The notes: generated from the sequence alone by a model not told the origin. Counted from the first letter of the stretch, positions 20,878-31,720 are shown. The stretch is 43,462 nt of DNA from Multifurca ochricompacta (GCA_022496185.1 WTXG01000286.1:1-43462), one strand, 5' to 3'. Numbers and translations: made by a program.

Positions 20878-21717
20878 TTTTTTTTTTAAATTGATTTATT
20901 CGCGCTTCAAGGCCGTGCCCAAATCGCGCGGCTACTACAGGTACATAATAGCTACTGTTTGAACGAGTTATGGAAGTAGAGTGAAACCTCTTGGTAGAGG
21001 GAAAGGTGTTGGAAACGAGTGTGCATAAAGCAGGAAAGTGAAGAGGAAAGAATGTAAAGTGGAGAGAGAGGCGGGGTCAAAGTGTAAAGGTGAACTTACC
21101 CATTCTACCCAACTTCACCAACTCAGACTTAATCCGGCTCACGAGGTCGCTCCGACGAAAACGGCCTTGTGAAGAAGGCCCGCGTGTCCTGAATGAAAGT
21201 GAGCAAGTCCTCGATGAAGGGCATGCGGGTGAAAAGGAGGTGCCAACGCACAGGGTCTTGTTCCAGGGCCCAGTCAGGGAGAAACTGCACTGCAATGAGT
21301 GTCACCTGGTAGAGTAAAGGGGACAGTGGAGAAGGATGCGGGGGAAAGTGGCAGGGGTGGTGTCGTCACAGGTACAGAGACGAGTGAGGAGGGGTTTGGT
21401 AGGGTGGAATCGCTCAGTGTTTTCGGCGATGAAGGCATGGCCCATGGCTAGGCGCATGGTGGTGGATGTGGTGAGCTGCCTGAAGGGAACCAGGCGGGGT
21501 TTAGTCGCGGCAGACCAGAGGGGGTGGTCGTGCCCTGAGGAGGCGTCGAAAGTGGGGTGGATGGAGAGGGAGTAAGCTTGATTGTCCCGGCAGTCAGGGT
21601 GGCAGCCGCCCGGGATCGTAGCCATTCTTCTTGTCAATCAATTACTGAAGGTGCGAGGGCGGGAGAGGGACTTCCACTTGACTGGAGAAGGTCGCTTGTC
21701 AAGTGCAGCGTTGTTTC
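20878..21717 (-). mobile_element. 5'-truncated LINE fragment, C-terminal region
   Basis: Oligo(T) at 20878-20887 marks the 3' end on the minus strand. Reading leftward from the right edge, the minus strand encodes LAMGHAFIAENTERFHP, then CTCDD...HILLHCPLYS-like residues (about 21480-21302). This is the same Cys/His ending seen in the LINE at 6125-9629. The rest of ORF2 is missing. No clear target duplication was found; the right end abuts an LTR fragment at 21718. Confidence 0.75.
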
Positions 21718-21855
21718 TGTTGAGACAGGCTAGTAGCGACCGGATAGTTGAGGACCGGATAGTGGGTGGACTCGATCTATTGATTGTGATAAGATAATCT
21801 AAAGTGCATCAACAATTGCACACACAACACTTTCCTTCGACAATTGAGTAGTTAT
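21718..21855 (-). mobile_element. Truncated LTR fragment upstream of the NLR gene
   Basis: Starting TGTTGAGACAGG on the plus strand, this is the reverse complement of the end of the family at 27408-27739 and 924-1253 (shared blocks cggtcgctactg, ttagattatcttatca inverted). Only the last roughly 140 bp remain. It lies about 250 bp from the NLR start codon and so borders or overlaps its promoter. Confidence 0.65.
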
Positions 21856-22025
21856 ATTTTCTCTCACTCTTTAAAAAATAAAAATAAAAATAGGCCAGAT
21901 GGTCAGTCATGGCCAATTCTGGTGCCGCATCTCCAACATTCAGTTCACTCGTCCTCCAAGATGCAGTATCTATGTTGTCTCTTGTCACCTCTACATCCCA
22001 GCGTCTATCATCGTTTTTAGGCGGC

Positions 22026-22040
22026 TATCTATATATAAAC
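22026..22040 (+). promoter_or_regulatory. TATA box of the NLR gene
   Basis: tatctatatataaac lies 68-82 bases before the start codon at 22108, a typical distance in fungi. The region 21856-22107 has no other feature that I recognise. Confidence 0.6.
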
Positions 22041-22107
22041 CATCGATAACCATCCGCCACCTTTCCCAGCGATCCTCTTACTCTTCCCCATAACCCAGTC
22101 TAGCTTC

Positions 22108-25100
22108 ATGTCTTCAGCTCCTCATACACACAGTCGTACAACTGCCTCCTCTTCTCATTTCAAGCGCATCCTAGATGATGCTCTGGAGGAGTATCGTACA
22201 AAGACAGGCATAAATCTGTCTGAACACAATCTTCTCAATAAGCTGAAAGGATGTGACACTGCGGACGCCGTGATTGACGTACTTCAAGGAGGAACGTCTC
22301 TGTTTAACATGTTCCGGAACGGAAAAAGCAAGACGCGGCTTCTAAGGAAACTTAAACCAACCGTGAATATAATCCTCGCCCTCACGAACTGCGCACCACT
22401 CGTAAGTGGCATTGGTTCGGTGAGTCCTAATTGGTGTGGCCCATTCGCTATGACCGGCTTACAACATGTTCTTATTCAGATGTTTCCACCCGCACAGGCC
22501 ATATTTTCTGCCATTGATGTCCTTCTCTCTGTCCGTATCTCCCTTCCTTCCCTCCAACTGGTTATCTCACCTTCATTCCAAGGCATCAAAGAAGATCAGT
22601 GATAATTACGATTCTCTACTCAACCTCTTTGAATCCATGCAACGCTTTCTCATCCGCCTCAAGATTTACACTTCCCGTGAGACCCTCGTTACCGAGTCCA
22701 TGGTTGAGATCCTCGTCAAGACGATGGCGGAACTGCTCACCATCCTCGCTTTAGCAACGAAACAGATTCAACAAGGACGACTCAGTGAGTGAACTACCGT
22801 TTCTATGCTCCAACGATGATTAAACATTTGGCAGTGGCTTACGGACGGATGCTGATAGGGGATAATGAGGTCCAGGACGCCCTTCAGAGGTTGGACAAAT
22901 TGACCCAGGAAGAGTCTCTCATCGTGGCGGCGCACACATTTAGTAATGTGAACAAGATGATGTGTTCGTCATCCCTTTCGTAGTAATATTATAGACAAGG
23001 CAGCTGAGACATTCTTTGCAGATGACCAGATGGACAAGAATATTCAAACGTGGCTGTCACCTCCTGACCCATCCACAAATCACAACATTGCACGCAAACT
23101 TTACCATGAGGGAACCGCCAAGTGGTTCGTTGAAGGCGAAAGATTCAAGAAATGGAAATTGGAGGGTTCGCTTCTGTGGTTGAATGGGAATGGTAGGTTG
23201 ACTGCGTTATCTGGGTGCTTCTTGTTGCTGACGATCTTTTCTTGAAAGCGGGATCTGGCAAGAGCATCCTTTGGTACGTTTGCCTAGCATTATAGGGTAT
23301 CGCCAGCGCTCATCTGAATGGTCAGTTCCACCATCGTTGAGGATGTCCAGCGTCTGCGTTCTGCTGGATCTGCCTACTTGGCGTACTTTTATTGCGATTT
23401 TCGAGACAAGGAAAAGCAAAATATCCGTGGTCTACTGTCCTCTCTCTTGATACAGTTATATCCCCAGTCAGATGCCTACCGTGCCATCGTCTCTGAATTG
23501 TACTCGAAACATGATAATGGCCGGAAGCAGCCCGACGAGAAGGTTCTTGCAGAAACTTTGAAGGCCATGCTCGTAACACCCGTTCAGGACGCAATGTACA
23601 TTATCATTGATGCCCTAGACGAGTGTCCCCTCACTGGAATGCCGTCTAAACGCGAAGAAGTATTGGACCTTATAAAAGAACTTGTTGACCTCCGCCTCAC
23701 AAATTTAAGGATCTGCGTCACTAGCCGCCCTGAACCAGATATTCAGTCAGCTTTTACAGAGCTGGTCCATTGTGCTGTATCCCTTCATGCGGAAGGTGGG
23801 CAAACGCGGGACATCTTCGAATATATTCACTCGACCGTCAACACGGACCTCAAAATGAGGGTGTGGGAGGCGGAGAGAAAGGAACTCGTGATCAAAACGC
23901 TCTCGGAAAAGGCAAACGGAATGTAAGCTTCAAACCAAAATGAATATTTGTTTCGCGATCATTATTCACGTCGTGGTGTAGGTTTAGATGGGTTTTCTGC
24001 CAACTGGAGACATTGCGCAGCTGTCAACCGAGGAACTTCTATTCGACGCTCGAATCACTCCCAGAAACACTAGATGAAACATATGAGGCCACGCTACGGA
24101 GGATTGCCGAGAAGGACTGGAAGTTTGCACATCGTCTATTCCAATGCCTTGCATTCTCTGCTCGTCCACTCCGAGTCGAGGAGGTTGCGACAATGCTTGA
24201 ATTCAATTTCGACGCTGGCAATATGCCAAAGCATGACGTAACTTGGCGAAACACGGACTCTGACGGAGCTGTACTGTCCACATGCTCCAGCTTGGTTGTC
24301 ATTGTCAATCACGTTGATGACAAAGGAGAAGAGAGTCGTGTTGTACAGTTTGCGCACTTCTCTGTGCGGGAATTTCTGACCTCAGACCGGCTAGCGAGAT
24401 CGACGGAAAGGCGCTACCACGTTCTCCCCAAAGAATCGCATAGAGTGCTTGCACAGACATGCCTGAGCACGCTGCTCGAATTCGACAAGACCACGGACAC
24501 TAATACTATCAAGAACTTCCCATTGTCTCAATACGCGGCAGAACACTGGGTCGATCATGCACAATTCGAGAATGTCTCCGTGGATATACGAGAAGGAATG
24601 GAAACCTTGTTTGACCCAGACAAGACGCATTTCCTAGCTTGGATTAGGATACATGACCCGGACAAGACGCATTTCCTAGCTTGGATTGGAATACATGACC
24701 CGGACAAGTTCCAGACGGGGGGGGAAAAAGACACTTCGGTACACCCAATATACTACGCGGCTCGTTGCGGCTTCCCGCAGCTGGTGGAATATCTGGGGAT
24801 TAAGCAACCTGGGAGTGTAAATTCTCGAGGTGGCAAATATGATACACCGTTACAAGCGGCATGCGCGATAGGCCAAATGGAGATGGTGAAATGGCTGCTA
24901 GACCATGGCGCTGATGTCAATGCGGAGGGCGGCAGTTATGGATATGCTCTGCAGGCAGCGGCAGACAATGGACACTTGCAGATTGTGAAATGGCTGCTAG
25001 ACCATGGCGCTGATGTCAATGCGGAGGTCGGCAATGATGGATATGCTCTGCAGGCAGCGGCATTCAATGGACATTTGGAGATCGTGAAATGGCTGCTAGA

Positions 25101-26115
25101 CAATGGTGCTGATGTCAATGCGAAGGGCGGCCATTATGGATATGCTCTGCAGGCAGCAGCATCCAATGGACATTTGGAGATGGTGAAATCGCTGCTAGAC
25201 TATGGTGCCGATGTCAATGCGGAGGGCGGCAATTTTGGATATGCTCTGCATGCAGCGGTACGCAATGGGGATTTGGAGATCGTGAAATGGCTGCTAGATC
25301 ATGGCGCTGATGTCAATGCGGACGGCGGCCATTATGGATATTCTCTGCAGGCAGCGGCATTGTATGGACATTTGGAGATCGTGAAATCGCTGCTAGACCA
25401 TGGCGCCGATGTCAATGCGGAGGGCGGCAATGATGGATATGCTCTGCAGGCAGCAGCATTCAATGGACATTTGGAGATTGTGAAATCACTGCTAGATCAT
25501 GGCGCTGATGTCAATGCGGAGGGCGGCCGTCATGGATATGCTCTGCATGCAGCGGTACGCAATGGGGATTTGGAGATTGTGAAATGGCTGCTAGATCATG
25601 GCGCTGATGTCAATGCGGATGGCGGCGATTATGAATATGCTCTGCAGGCAGCGGCATTGTATGAACATTTGGAGATCGTGAAATGGCTGCTAGACCATGG
25701 CGCTGATGTCAATGCGGAGGGCGGCAATTTTGGATATGCTCTGCAGGCAGCAGCATGCAGTGGAAATTTGGAGATCGTCAAATGGCTGCTAGACCATGGC
25801 GCTGATGTAAATGCGGAGGGCGGCCATTATGGATATGCTCTGCAGGCAGCGGCATTGTATGGACATTTGGAGATCGTCAAATGGCTGCTAGACCATGGCG
25901 CTGATGTCAATGCGGAGGGCGGCCATTATGGATATGCTCTGCAGGCAGCGGCATACAATGGACATTTGGAGATCGTGAAATGGCTGCTAGACCATGGCGC
26001 TGATGTCAATGCGAAGGGTGGCTATTATGGATATGCTCTGCAGGCAGCAGTATGCAATGGGGATTTGGAGACCAAGAAATGGCTGATTGAGTTTGGTGCG
26101 AGGATCAATGTGTAG
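22108..26115 (+). CDS. Goodbye-NACHT-ankyrin NLR (STAND) protein
   Basis: Eight exons fit canonical splice sites: 22108-22419, 22480-22530, 22583-22784, 22836-22961, 23022-23192, 23249-23273, 23326-23922, 23982-26115. They sum to 3618 nt with no stop, giving 1205 residues. Residues about 1-220 resemble the fungal STAND N-terminal Goodbye-type helical domain (FPPAQAIFSAIDVLLS, then KQIQQGR, LDKLTQEE). The linker WLSPPDPSTNHNIARK precedes a NACHT domain with P-loop AGSGKSIL (about 288-295) and Walker B IIIDALDEC (about 386-394). A winged-helix-like region follows (LESLPETLDETYEATL, FAHFSVREFL). Residues 778-1205 are 13 ankyrin repeats of 33 residues. Proteins of this architecture are intracellular receptors thought to act in non-self recognition and regulated cell death. 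A 14-residue tandem duplication lies just before the repeats. The gene is isolated between transposon remnants. The exact trigger and effector function cannot be read from sequence. Confidence 0.9.
24613..24696 (+). repeat. Two-unit 42-bp tandem duplication in the NLR
   Basis: Units 24613-24654 and 24655-24696 encode DPDKTHFLAWIRIH and DPDKTHFLAWIGIH and differ at four bases. A third partial unit (DPDK) follows. The duplication is in frame, between the winged-helix-like region and the ankyrin array. Confidence 0.93.
24829..26115 (+). repeat. 13-unit 99-bp ankyrin repeat array
   Basis: Thirteen consecutive 99-bp units, each beginning GG and ending DHGADVNAE or a close variant; the last unit includes the stop codon. 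Units are far more alike at DNA level than usual for ankyrin proteins: gctctgcaggcagcggca and tggctgctagaccatggcgc recur almost unchanged. Variation is concentrated at unit residues 3-4 (SY, ND, HY, NF, RH, DY, YY) and 12-14 (ADN, AFN, ASN, VRN, ALY, ACS, AYN). The first and last units are the most divergent. Confidence 0.95.
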
Positions 26116-26553
26116 AGTTTCAAGTATGAAATGCTTTCGGAATGACATCTTTTCATGGGTATTCTAAAATATAAGGAGAATACTTTTCATGTGTGTATGC
26201 AGGACAGTGTTTAGCTCGGTTTTTGTAAGGATAGCTTTGGCGCTAGCCGTAATTCATATGCTCTTTTTTCCCCAGTTTTGTTTAATAAAAATATCTGACA
26301 CTTTCAGACAGACTCTGATACAGGCACGGAATGCGATCTTCAAGTAAAAAAACGCATGATGCGAGCATTTGCTTAGCATTTACTTCATTATTCAGGCTAT
26401 TTACATGTTATTTCTGTACGTCCTGTCTTGTTTAGTTTTGTCCTCTTTAATCCGAAATCCTGCCCTCATTCACACAATAATATTCATACCTTCAGCTGGT
26501 CTTGTCAGATGCAGCTGTAAAAAGGGTTTAGCTATCTATTAGATAGCAAATTG
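26116..26553. other. 3' flank of the NLR gene
   Basis: A likely poly(A) signal aataaaaatatc lies at about 26283. I see no gene or repeat in this stretch, which is bounded on the right by the GCTAT target duplication of LTR G. Confidence 0.5.
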
Positions 26554-26558
26554 GCTAT

Positions 26559-27284
26559 TGTAACGGGTGCTTCTATCCCGCGCTTGCTATGTAGATTAGA
26601 TAAGATGTAGAGATCGTGGTAAAACTTAGAGGTGAAAATATCCTAGTCGGAAAGCTGCCCAGAACGCGGAGATTAATGCACGCGTAAGGCTTGAAGCAGT
26701 CAGAGGACTCTGCCTTGCTTATGCAGCAAGAATAGACCTATATTGAACTTTGCTAAGAGCCTACAGCCCCAAGAGGACAAGATTAGCTGGGCCTAAGTAA
26801 ATACAAAGATAAAGTGATAAAGCGCACCTACAGCCCCAAGAGGACAAGATGGGGTCTGCAGCGTGCTACAGGGTGTCTTTAAATATGTCCTAGTACTACT
26901 CTATGAAATACCAAAGCCGATTGAGCGTGCGATGTAAATCTAATTAGTTATCAGTGGCCCGCTCTCCTGAGTGCCCTGACACATCTTATTTACTAACGCG
27001 CGATCCTTTCCGCCGGTCTGGCATTATCTAAAATACATACTAGACTACTTTGGATCACTCTATAATCAAATCATCAAATTGTATTACTCAAACAAAGGCC
27101 GCGTGTATCTATAATGTCCATTGCTGCATAGGGCAGCGACTACTTTGCATCGCGTGGACCGGGTCAGATCGGTCCGAACTCCTTCTTATCTTATCTAAGT
27201 CTAAGAAGGTCGACTTGTATAACGCACGCGCCCTCAGGATGGCTTTCAAGCGGTCCGGGATGCCAAAAATGCGCATCCAGGACA
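26559..27284 (+). mobile_element. Intact solo LTR G
   Basis: 726 bp starting TGTAACGGGTGC and ending CATCCAGGACA, with perfect 5-bp duplication GCTAT (26554-26558 and 27285-27289). It is the least decayed member of the family in this window (CpGs kept), uninterrupted, and serves as reference for LTR E and the reversed fragment at 14912-15353. Confidence 0.95.
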
Positions 27285-27303
27285 GCTATTACTAAGTGTT
27301 AGC

Positions 27304-27407
27304 TTTTTTTTTGGAATCGATTTTTTTATGCACTTCCAGGGTGGCACCCAAATCGCGCGGCTACATCTAAGGACAATGTAACTACTGTAGGGGACAAAAG
27401 TTGGAAG
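27304..27407 (-). mobile_element. LINE 3'-tail fragment, about 100 bp
   Basis: Oligo(T) at 27304-27312 is followed by sequence matching, in inverse, the 3' ends of the other LINEs: caaatcgcgcggctac (compare 16129-16144 and 20930-20945) and actactgtag. It is a very short 5'-truncated insertion directly joined to an LTR at 27408. Confidence 0.75.
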
Positions 27408-27739
27408 TGACATCAAGTCAAGATGTAAAACCCCCTACTATAGTAAAGATAAGATATAGTAATACTCACTCCAGTTCTTGTGCTCAAAACTGAAGTGAAC
27501 GCATACAAAGTAATGACCTTTTATACTACACAAAGTGTGACAATCATCGCAGTAAATAGTCCTATTTACTTGTGACAAGATGTGTGAAGGAACGTGTTGC
27601 ACATACAATGTGGATTTGTATCTAAATCAGTTAAGGAACGCACTTCTGGTTATCTTATCATGATCATTAGATCGAGTCCACCCGGAGCCCGGCTGCCCGG
27701 TCCTAACTACTATCCGGTCGCTACTGGCCTTTCTCAACA
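27408..27739 (+). mobile_element. Solo-LTR-like repeat, TGACATCAAG...TCTCAACA
   Basis: 332 bp, homologous to 924-1253 and to the inverse of 21718-21855. It contains the direct motif ccggtcgctactgg near the end. The TG...CA ends suggest an LTR. No 5-bp duplication is visible (ggaag versus tatat). Its right edge is the same as that seen at about 400 in copy 1, so it was probably present before the segment was duplicated. Confidence 0.6.
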
Positions 27740-28946
27740 TATATTACAAGGACCAGATAAGATAAGCAAACCAATGAGAGTTCTGCCCCATTTTCTCTTT
27801 CTCTTTTGCTTCTCTGCATGCAAAAGAGACTACCAACGAATGTCAAGCGTAAGCTCAAGTTAAATGGAACCAGTCAGCATTCTTATCAAATACTTCATTT
27901 TCTCACATTCTCTCAGTAACATAGGCTCTCTCTATCTCGGGATTCACAAAATATCTCACTTCTTTCCTCTTTTTTATCTTGGGAACATCCTCTGCCTCGA
28001 ACTCATCACTGAACGGATCCAATCCGCAGTAAATGCGAGGTAGAGTGTATTCCAGAATGGAAAGAGACAGAGATGGGATGTGAGAGTAATAGAGGGAACC
28101 CGAGATAACTAAGACTTTGAAGTTGAGGGCATGTCATGCTTGTACTTTTAATTATGCTGCTTGCTGGTTCCATTTGACCTCATGCTGTACGTTGTCAAGA
28201 AGTCGTTTAGTATTCAAAGACAAGGAGAAAGTGAGACAGAGAGAGAATGACTGTTTGATTCCCTTTGCTTCTGCTGGCTGGCCCTACTTTATATACTTGC
28301 AGAGAGACCTAGTTAAAGGAATGTTGTGAAGCAGCAGGGGATGGATTTAGAAGAAAGAGGGTGAAGCTGCGTGAGGCAAGATGAAAGAGGATGAAAGCAG
28401 GGGATGGATTTAGACTCAGAAGAAAGAAGGTGAAGCCATGTGACACAAGATGAAAGAGGATGAAACCAAGGGAATGCCAGGACGCGCACAATCCTGTAAA
28501 ATCGCTCGTGTCATGCATAAATCCCACTTGTACCATATATCATAGTCTGTCTGGAACTAAAAGTCAAATTGCTAGGAATTTCATTGTTAAGACTTGTAAT
28601 GAAAGATACAGAAAACAGGGTTCAGCCAGCCGGAGGTTTGACGTCCAACGCCCGAGCCATTCTTACATTGTCGGGATTAAGATGCGAGCCAAAGTTCGTG
28701 ATGAAGATGGGACTGTATCTCCCCGGATCCGGAGGACCGGAGAATAACGACCGTTTTCTCAGGATAATAAATTCGAGACTTAAAGAAATGAGGGCCAGAC
28801 TTCTTTCACTTTCGTGACTAGGGCATTCATTATGTGTCCTTCAGATCATACAAAAACAAGGGGATATAACATGACCAGCACAGATGCGCAACCCAGGAAC
28901 CAGGCACGAATATTTTGATCACTTAGGTACTGTGTGTGCCCCTGCC
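27740..28946. repeat. Segmental duplication copy 2, region downstream of the monooxygenase
   Basis: Homologous to 401-725, 5691-6025, 10048-10312 and part of 13108-13405. It holds the empty sites of the hAT (28059-28066), MITE A (28394-28401) and element C (28649-28656). Two partly repeated blocks of the type ggatgaaagcaggggatgg / agaagaaagagggtgaag occur near 28340-28470. No coding region is convincing. Confidence 0.8.
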
Positions 28947-31631
28947 TCAAGTCAGTTTACCTGGGAAACGACAACCATTACAAGCGCCGACACTTACCAG
29001 GCAGATAATCCAACTCATTTTCATTTAAATACCATGCAACTGCAAAAAAAAGAAAAGAGCGACGCCTCCCCACCCCCAGTTGCAGTCGTCTGATTTAAAA
29101 GAACACAGAAGAAAAAAAACTGACGATCTCCCTTTCCAACCTTTTCATTGTACGTCTGCCCATCTCCTAACCAAGCCAGTTGATTCTTTGGATCGTCAAG
29201 GTACTCATACTCATAATCCTCCCATCGTGAGTGGGTGAGCGTGCGTGCGGCATGAAGGCACGAACATTGAAAGATCGGAAACGTTATGAACCACTAAAAC
29301 CACTGAGAGTCGATGAACTGCTTACCTGACCATAGGGCGATTACGCGATCTTGAGCTTTCTTGTACCAACGAACGACAACGATCCGTATAGACCGTCTGC
29401 CAAAACAGAAAAAAAAACAGACAAAAACAAACGCGTCACGTGGTTCATATCAACTCCCCCACCAAGAAAAAGCCCATGCGAGCTGCATTAACGTTACCTT
29501 CGGGAAGAATGTCTGTACGAAATACGAAATATAAACACGATAGTCACCAAACCGAGAGAGAAATAAGTTCCGAGTTGTTGGAAACAAACAACACTCGCTC
29601 ACCTCCATATAAGCCCTCCAATCATCCACCGCAACTCGTTTAACCTCAATACTCTTCAACCTCTCACACTGCAACTTCAAACTCGCACTGACCACATACT
29701 CAACCTGACATTTCAAATATAGCAAGTAACAGAACCCGAATTCACAGCCAAGTTGGGTCCACCTCCAACGAACAAATTCGGGAATCCATCCATCGCAATG
29801 GAGAGGTAAGCTTCCGCGCCTCCAGTGGCGACCCAATCTGCGTTGAGCGCTAGACCGTCCCTTCCGAGGATGGTGAATGTCCCGTCGCGCAGACGAGCAC
29901 GTCGATGTGTTCAGCACTTCCGTCTTCAAGCTCGATGCCCTGTAGGTGTGATGCGTGTGATTGGTGTCGTCTGGAGTGTCGTCTGTGGAAAATAACAGAC
30001 AGTGCAGTAAATTATATCTGACAAGTGCCCATTGGTCGCTCCCGCCCTCACATTTTCCGTGCATAAAGCTTCCAAGTAGCCGGGACCGGGTGTAAGACGA
30101 CGACAGCAGATGGCGAATTGTGGAACGACTGAGAGCGAGCACGGGCACGGTACACGGTCAATCCACTTGAGCGCTGAAGAGACAGTATTCACTTTTCTCT
30201 ATGAGCTCCGGACTTGCAGCGAGTCGTCTCTTCATTTCTCCCTTGTATAGTTCTCCAACCAACCAACTGATTAGAGCGAGAGAAATTCCACTTTCAGAGG
30301 GGTGATCATCACCCAAGATAGAATAAAGAACACACATTAAGATCTGCTTCAATCTTGTGCCTGAACTCTTTATAGTATTTCTCGTCCCTAAACGCCTCGC
30401 GGTCTTTTCTGAATATAAATCTTTGGAGGTTAGAGAAGTCAGTGTGACTGTGAATCTCTATCTATGTGCGTGAAAGATCATGTGATCCATACAGTCGTCG
30501 CTCCCTGGATCACAACCGGCGAGTTCGAGTATGGTGCGAAGGGAGAATGACTCTCCGATCCACGTCTTTGAGAGGGTGTAGTTTACGATCGACTTGACTA
30601 AGGACTGATGCGCGATGACAAGTTGGATTCCGGAAGAACCCTTAAAAGGACAAGACCCCAGTCAGACGATACGAAAGAGTGCGTTGGGGGGGGGTGGGAG
30701 GACTTAGCACGCTATCAGCCACGCACATTTCCAATGATACCAATGGCCTTATATCCCCCCAGTCCTTCACATCCTCTTCCAACCCACCCTCCTCGGTGAT
30801 GTCCCACTGCGCGCTGTGCAGGACGCGTCCACGAAAATCACCAAGACCTGGAATGAAGGATACCAACACCCATGAAAAGCAGGTACGTCTTGTCCTCAAT
30901 CTCCGCGTCACCGTCTCCATCATGCCGGATCCTGAGGTGTCATTTGCCTGTCACTTCATCCTACGAGGCCTGCGTGAGCTCATGTTGCAGTTTTATGTAG
31001 CACATGAGCTTGTACTTTTCGACCACTCGATTGAGGTAACCGAGGATCTCGAGCCCAGAGGCGTAGAATCCAGACCAGTCTACCTACCACCCTCAAGAGC
31101 ACATCAGTTTGGTAATTCTAAAGGTGGATAGGTGTTTCTTTGGCCCACTTCTTCTGGGAAAGCGACGCACATTGGTCTCGAAGCTATTTTAGTACTGGAT
31201 AGACGCACGAATGGAGATATCCAGCTCGAGAGCGAGCGACGACAGGGAAGTGTCTTACACTGTGGGAGGGTATATCACAATGCGAGTCCCTGTTCACTGA
31301 GGACTGAACTGAACGCTGAAGATGGATGGGAAGATGACTCTCAGAGGGTATCTGTTGACGAACCAAGTACCGCCGATCCGCCTCTCCTTTTCATAGACTG
31401 TCAACTTGATGTTTGGCACCTTCCGCGCAAAGCTATAGAATAATAAAAGTTGGTGAGAAACTATAGAGAACAAAAGAAGAATGTTTCGGACTGAATGGCT
31501 GCGAGGATGCCACAAATTCGGGCAGCGATGCATACAACTTTGATAGGACGATACTTACCAATGGCAAAGTGGCTAAGTTTAAGGCTCTCAGAATGATTCC
31601 TGGTGTTCCCATGTGTTTGGGAAGAGGCCAT
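28947..31631 (-). pseudogene. Baeyer-Villiger-type flavin monooxygenase, decayed (copy 2)
   Basis: The minus strand starts MASSQ at 31631 and ends at the stop 28947-28949. Recognisable in order: KYRPIKVVCI followed by the FAD Rossmann motif, then IKLTVYEKERRIGGTWFVNRYP (conserved GGTW, 31315-31400), CDIPSHS, the Baeyer-Villiger fingerprint FxGxxxHxxxW as FRGRVLHSAQW (about 30803-30835), EFRHKIEADL (30350-30385), CCRRLTPGPGYLEALCTENV (about 30105-30050), VDVLVCATG-like, LSIAMDGFPNLF (about 29790), and WEDYEYEYLDD...WLGDGQTYNEK (29220-29110). Family members oxidise ketones or related metabolites with NADPH and O2. The glycine motif GxGxxG reads AARICG here, the second nucleotide-binding motif is not recognisable, and a frame break follows RYP (about 31330). 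I therefore call it a pseudogene, although some breaks could be unrecognised introns. Confidence 0.78.
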
Positions 31632-31666
31632 GTTGATAGAAACAGGTTTGCTCACTTGAGTGCTGA

Positions 31667-31680
31667 GCTTTATATATTAA
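31667..31680 (-). promoter_or_regulatory. TATA-like element of monooxygenase copy 2
   Basis: On the minus strand ttaatatataaagc lies 36-49 bases before the start codon at 31631. The equivalent in copy 1 (about 15785) has a base change that breaks it. Confidence 0.45.
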
Positions 31681-31720
31681 AGAGTATGTGAGGGTTGGGT
31701 TCCTGGCAATAAGTGACAAA

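Noticed and set aside
24936..25118. Minus-strand frame inside the ankyrin array
   Set aside because: It is the antisense of the repeat units and has no start context or splice support.
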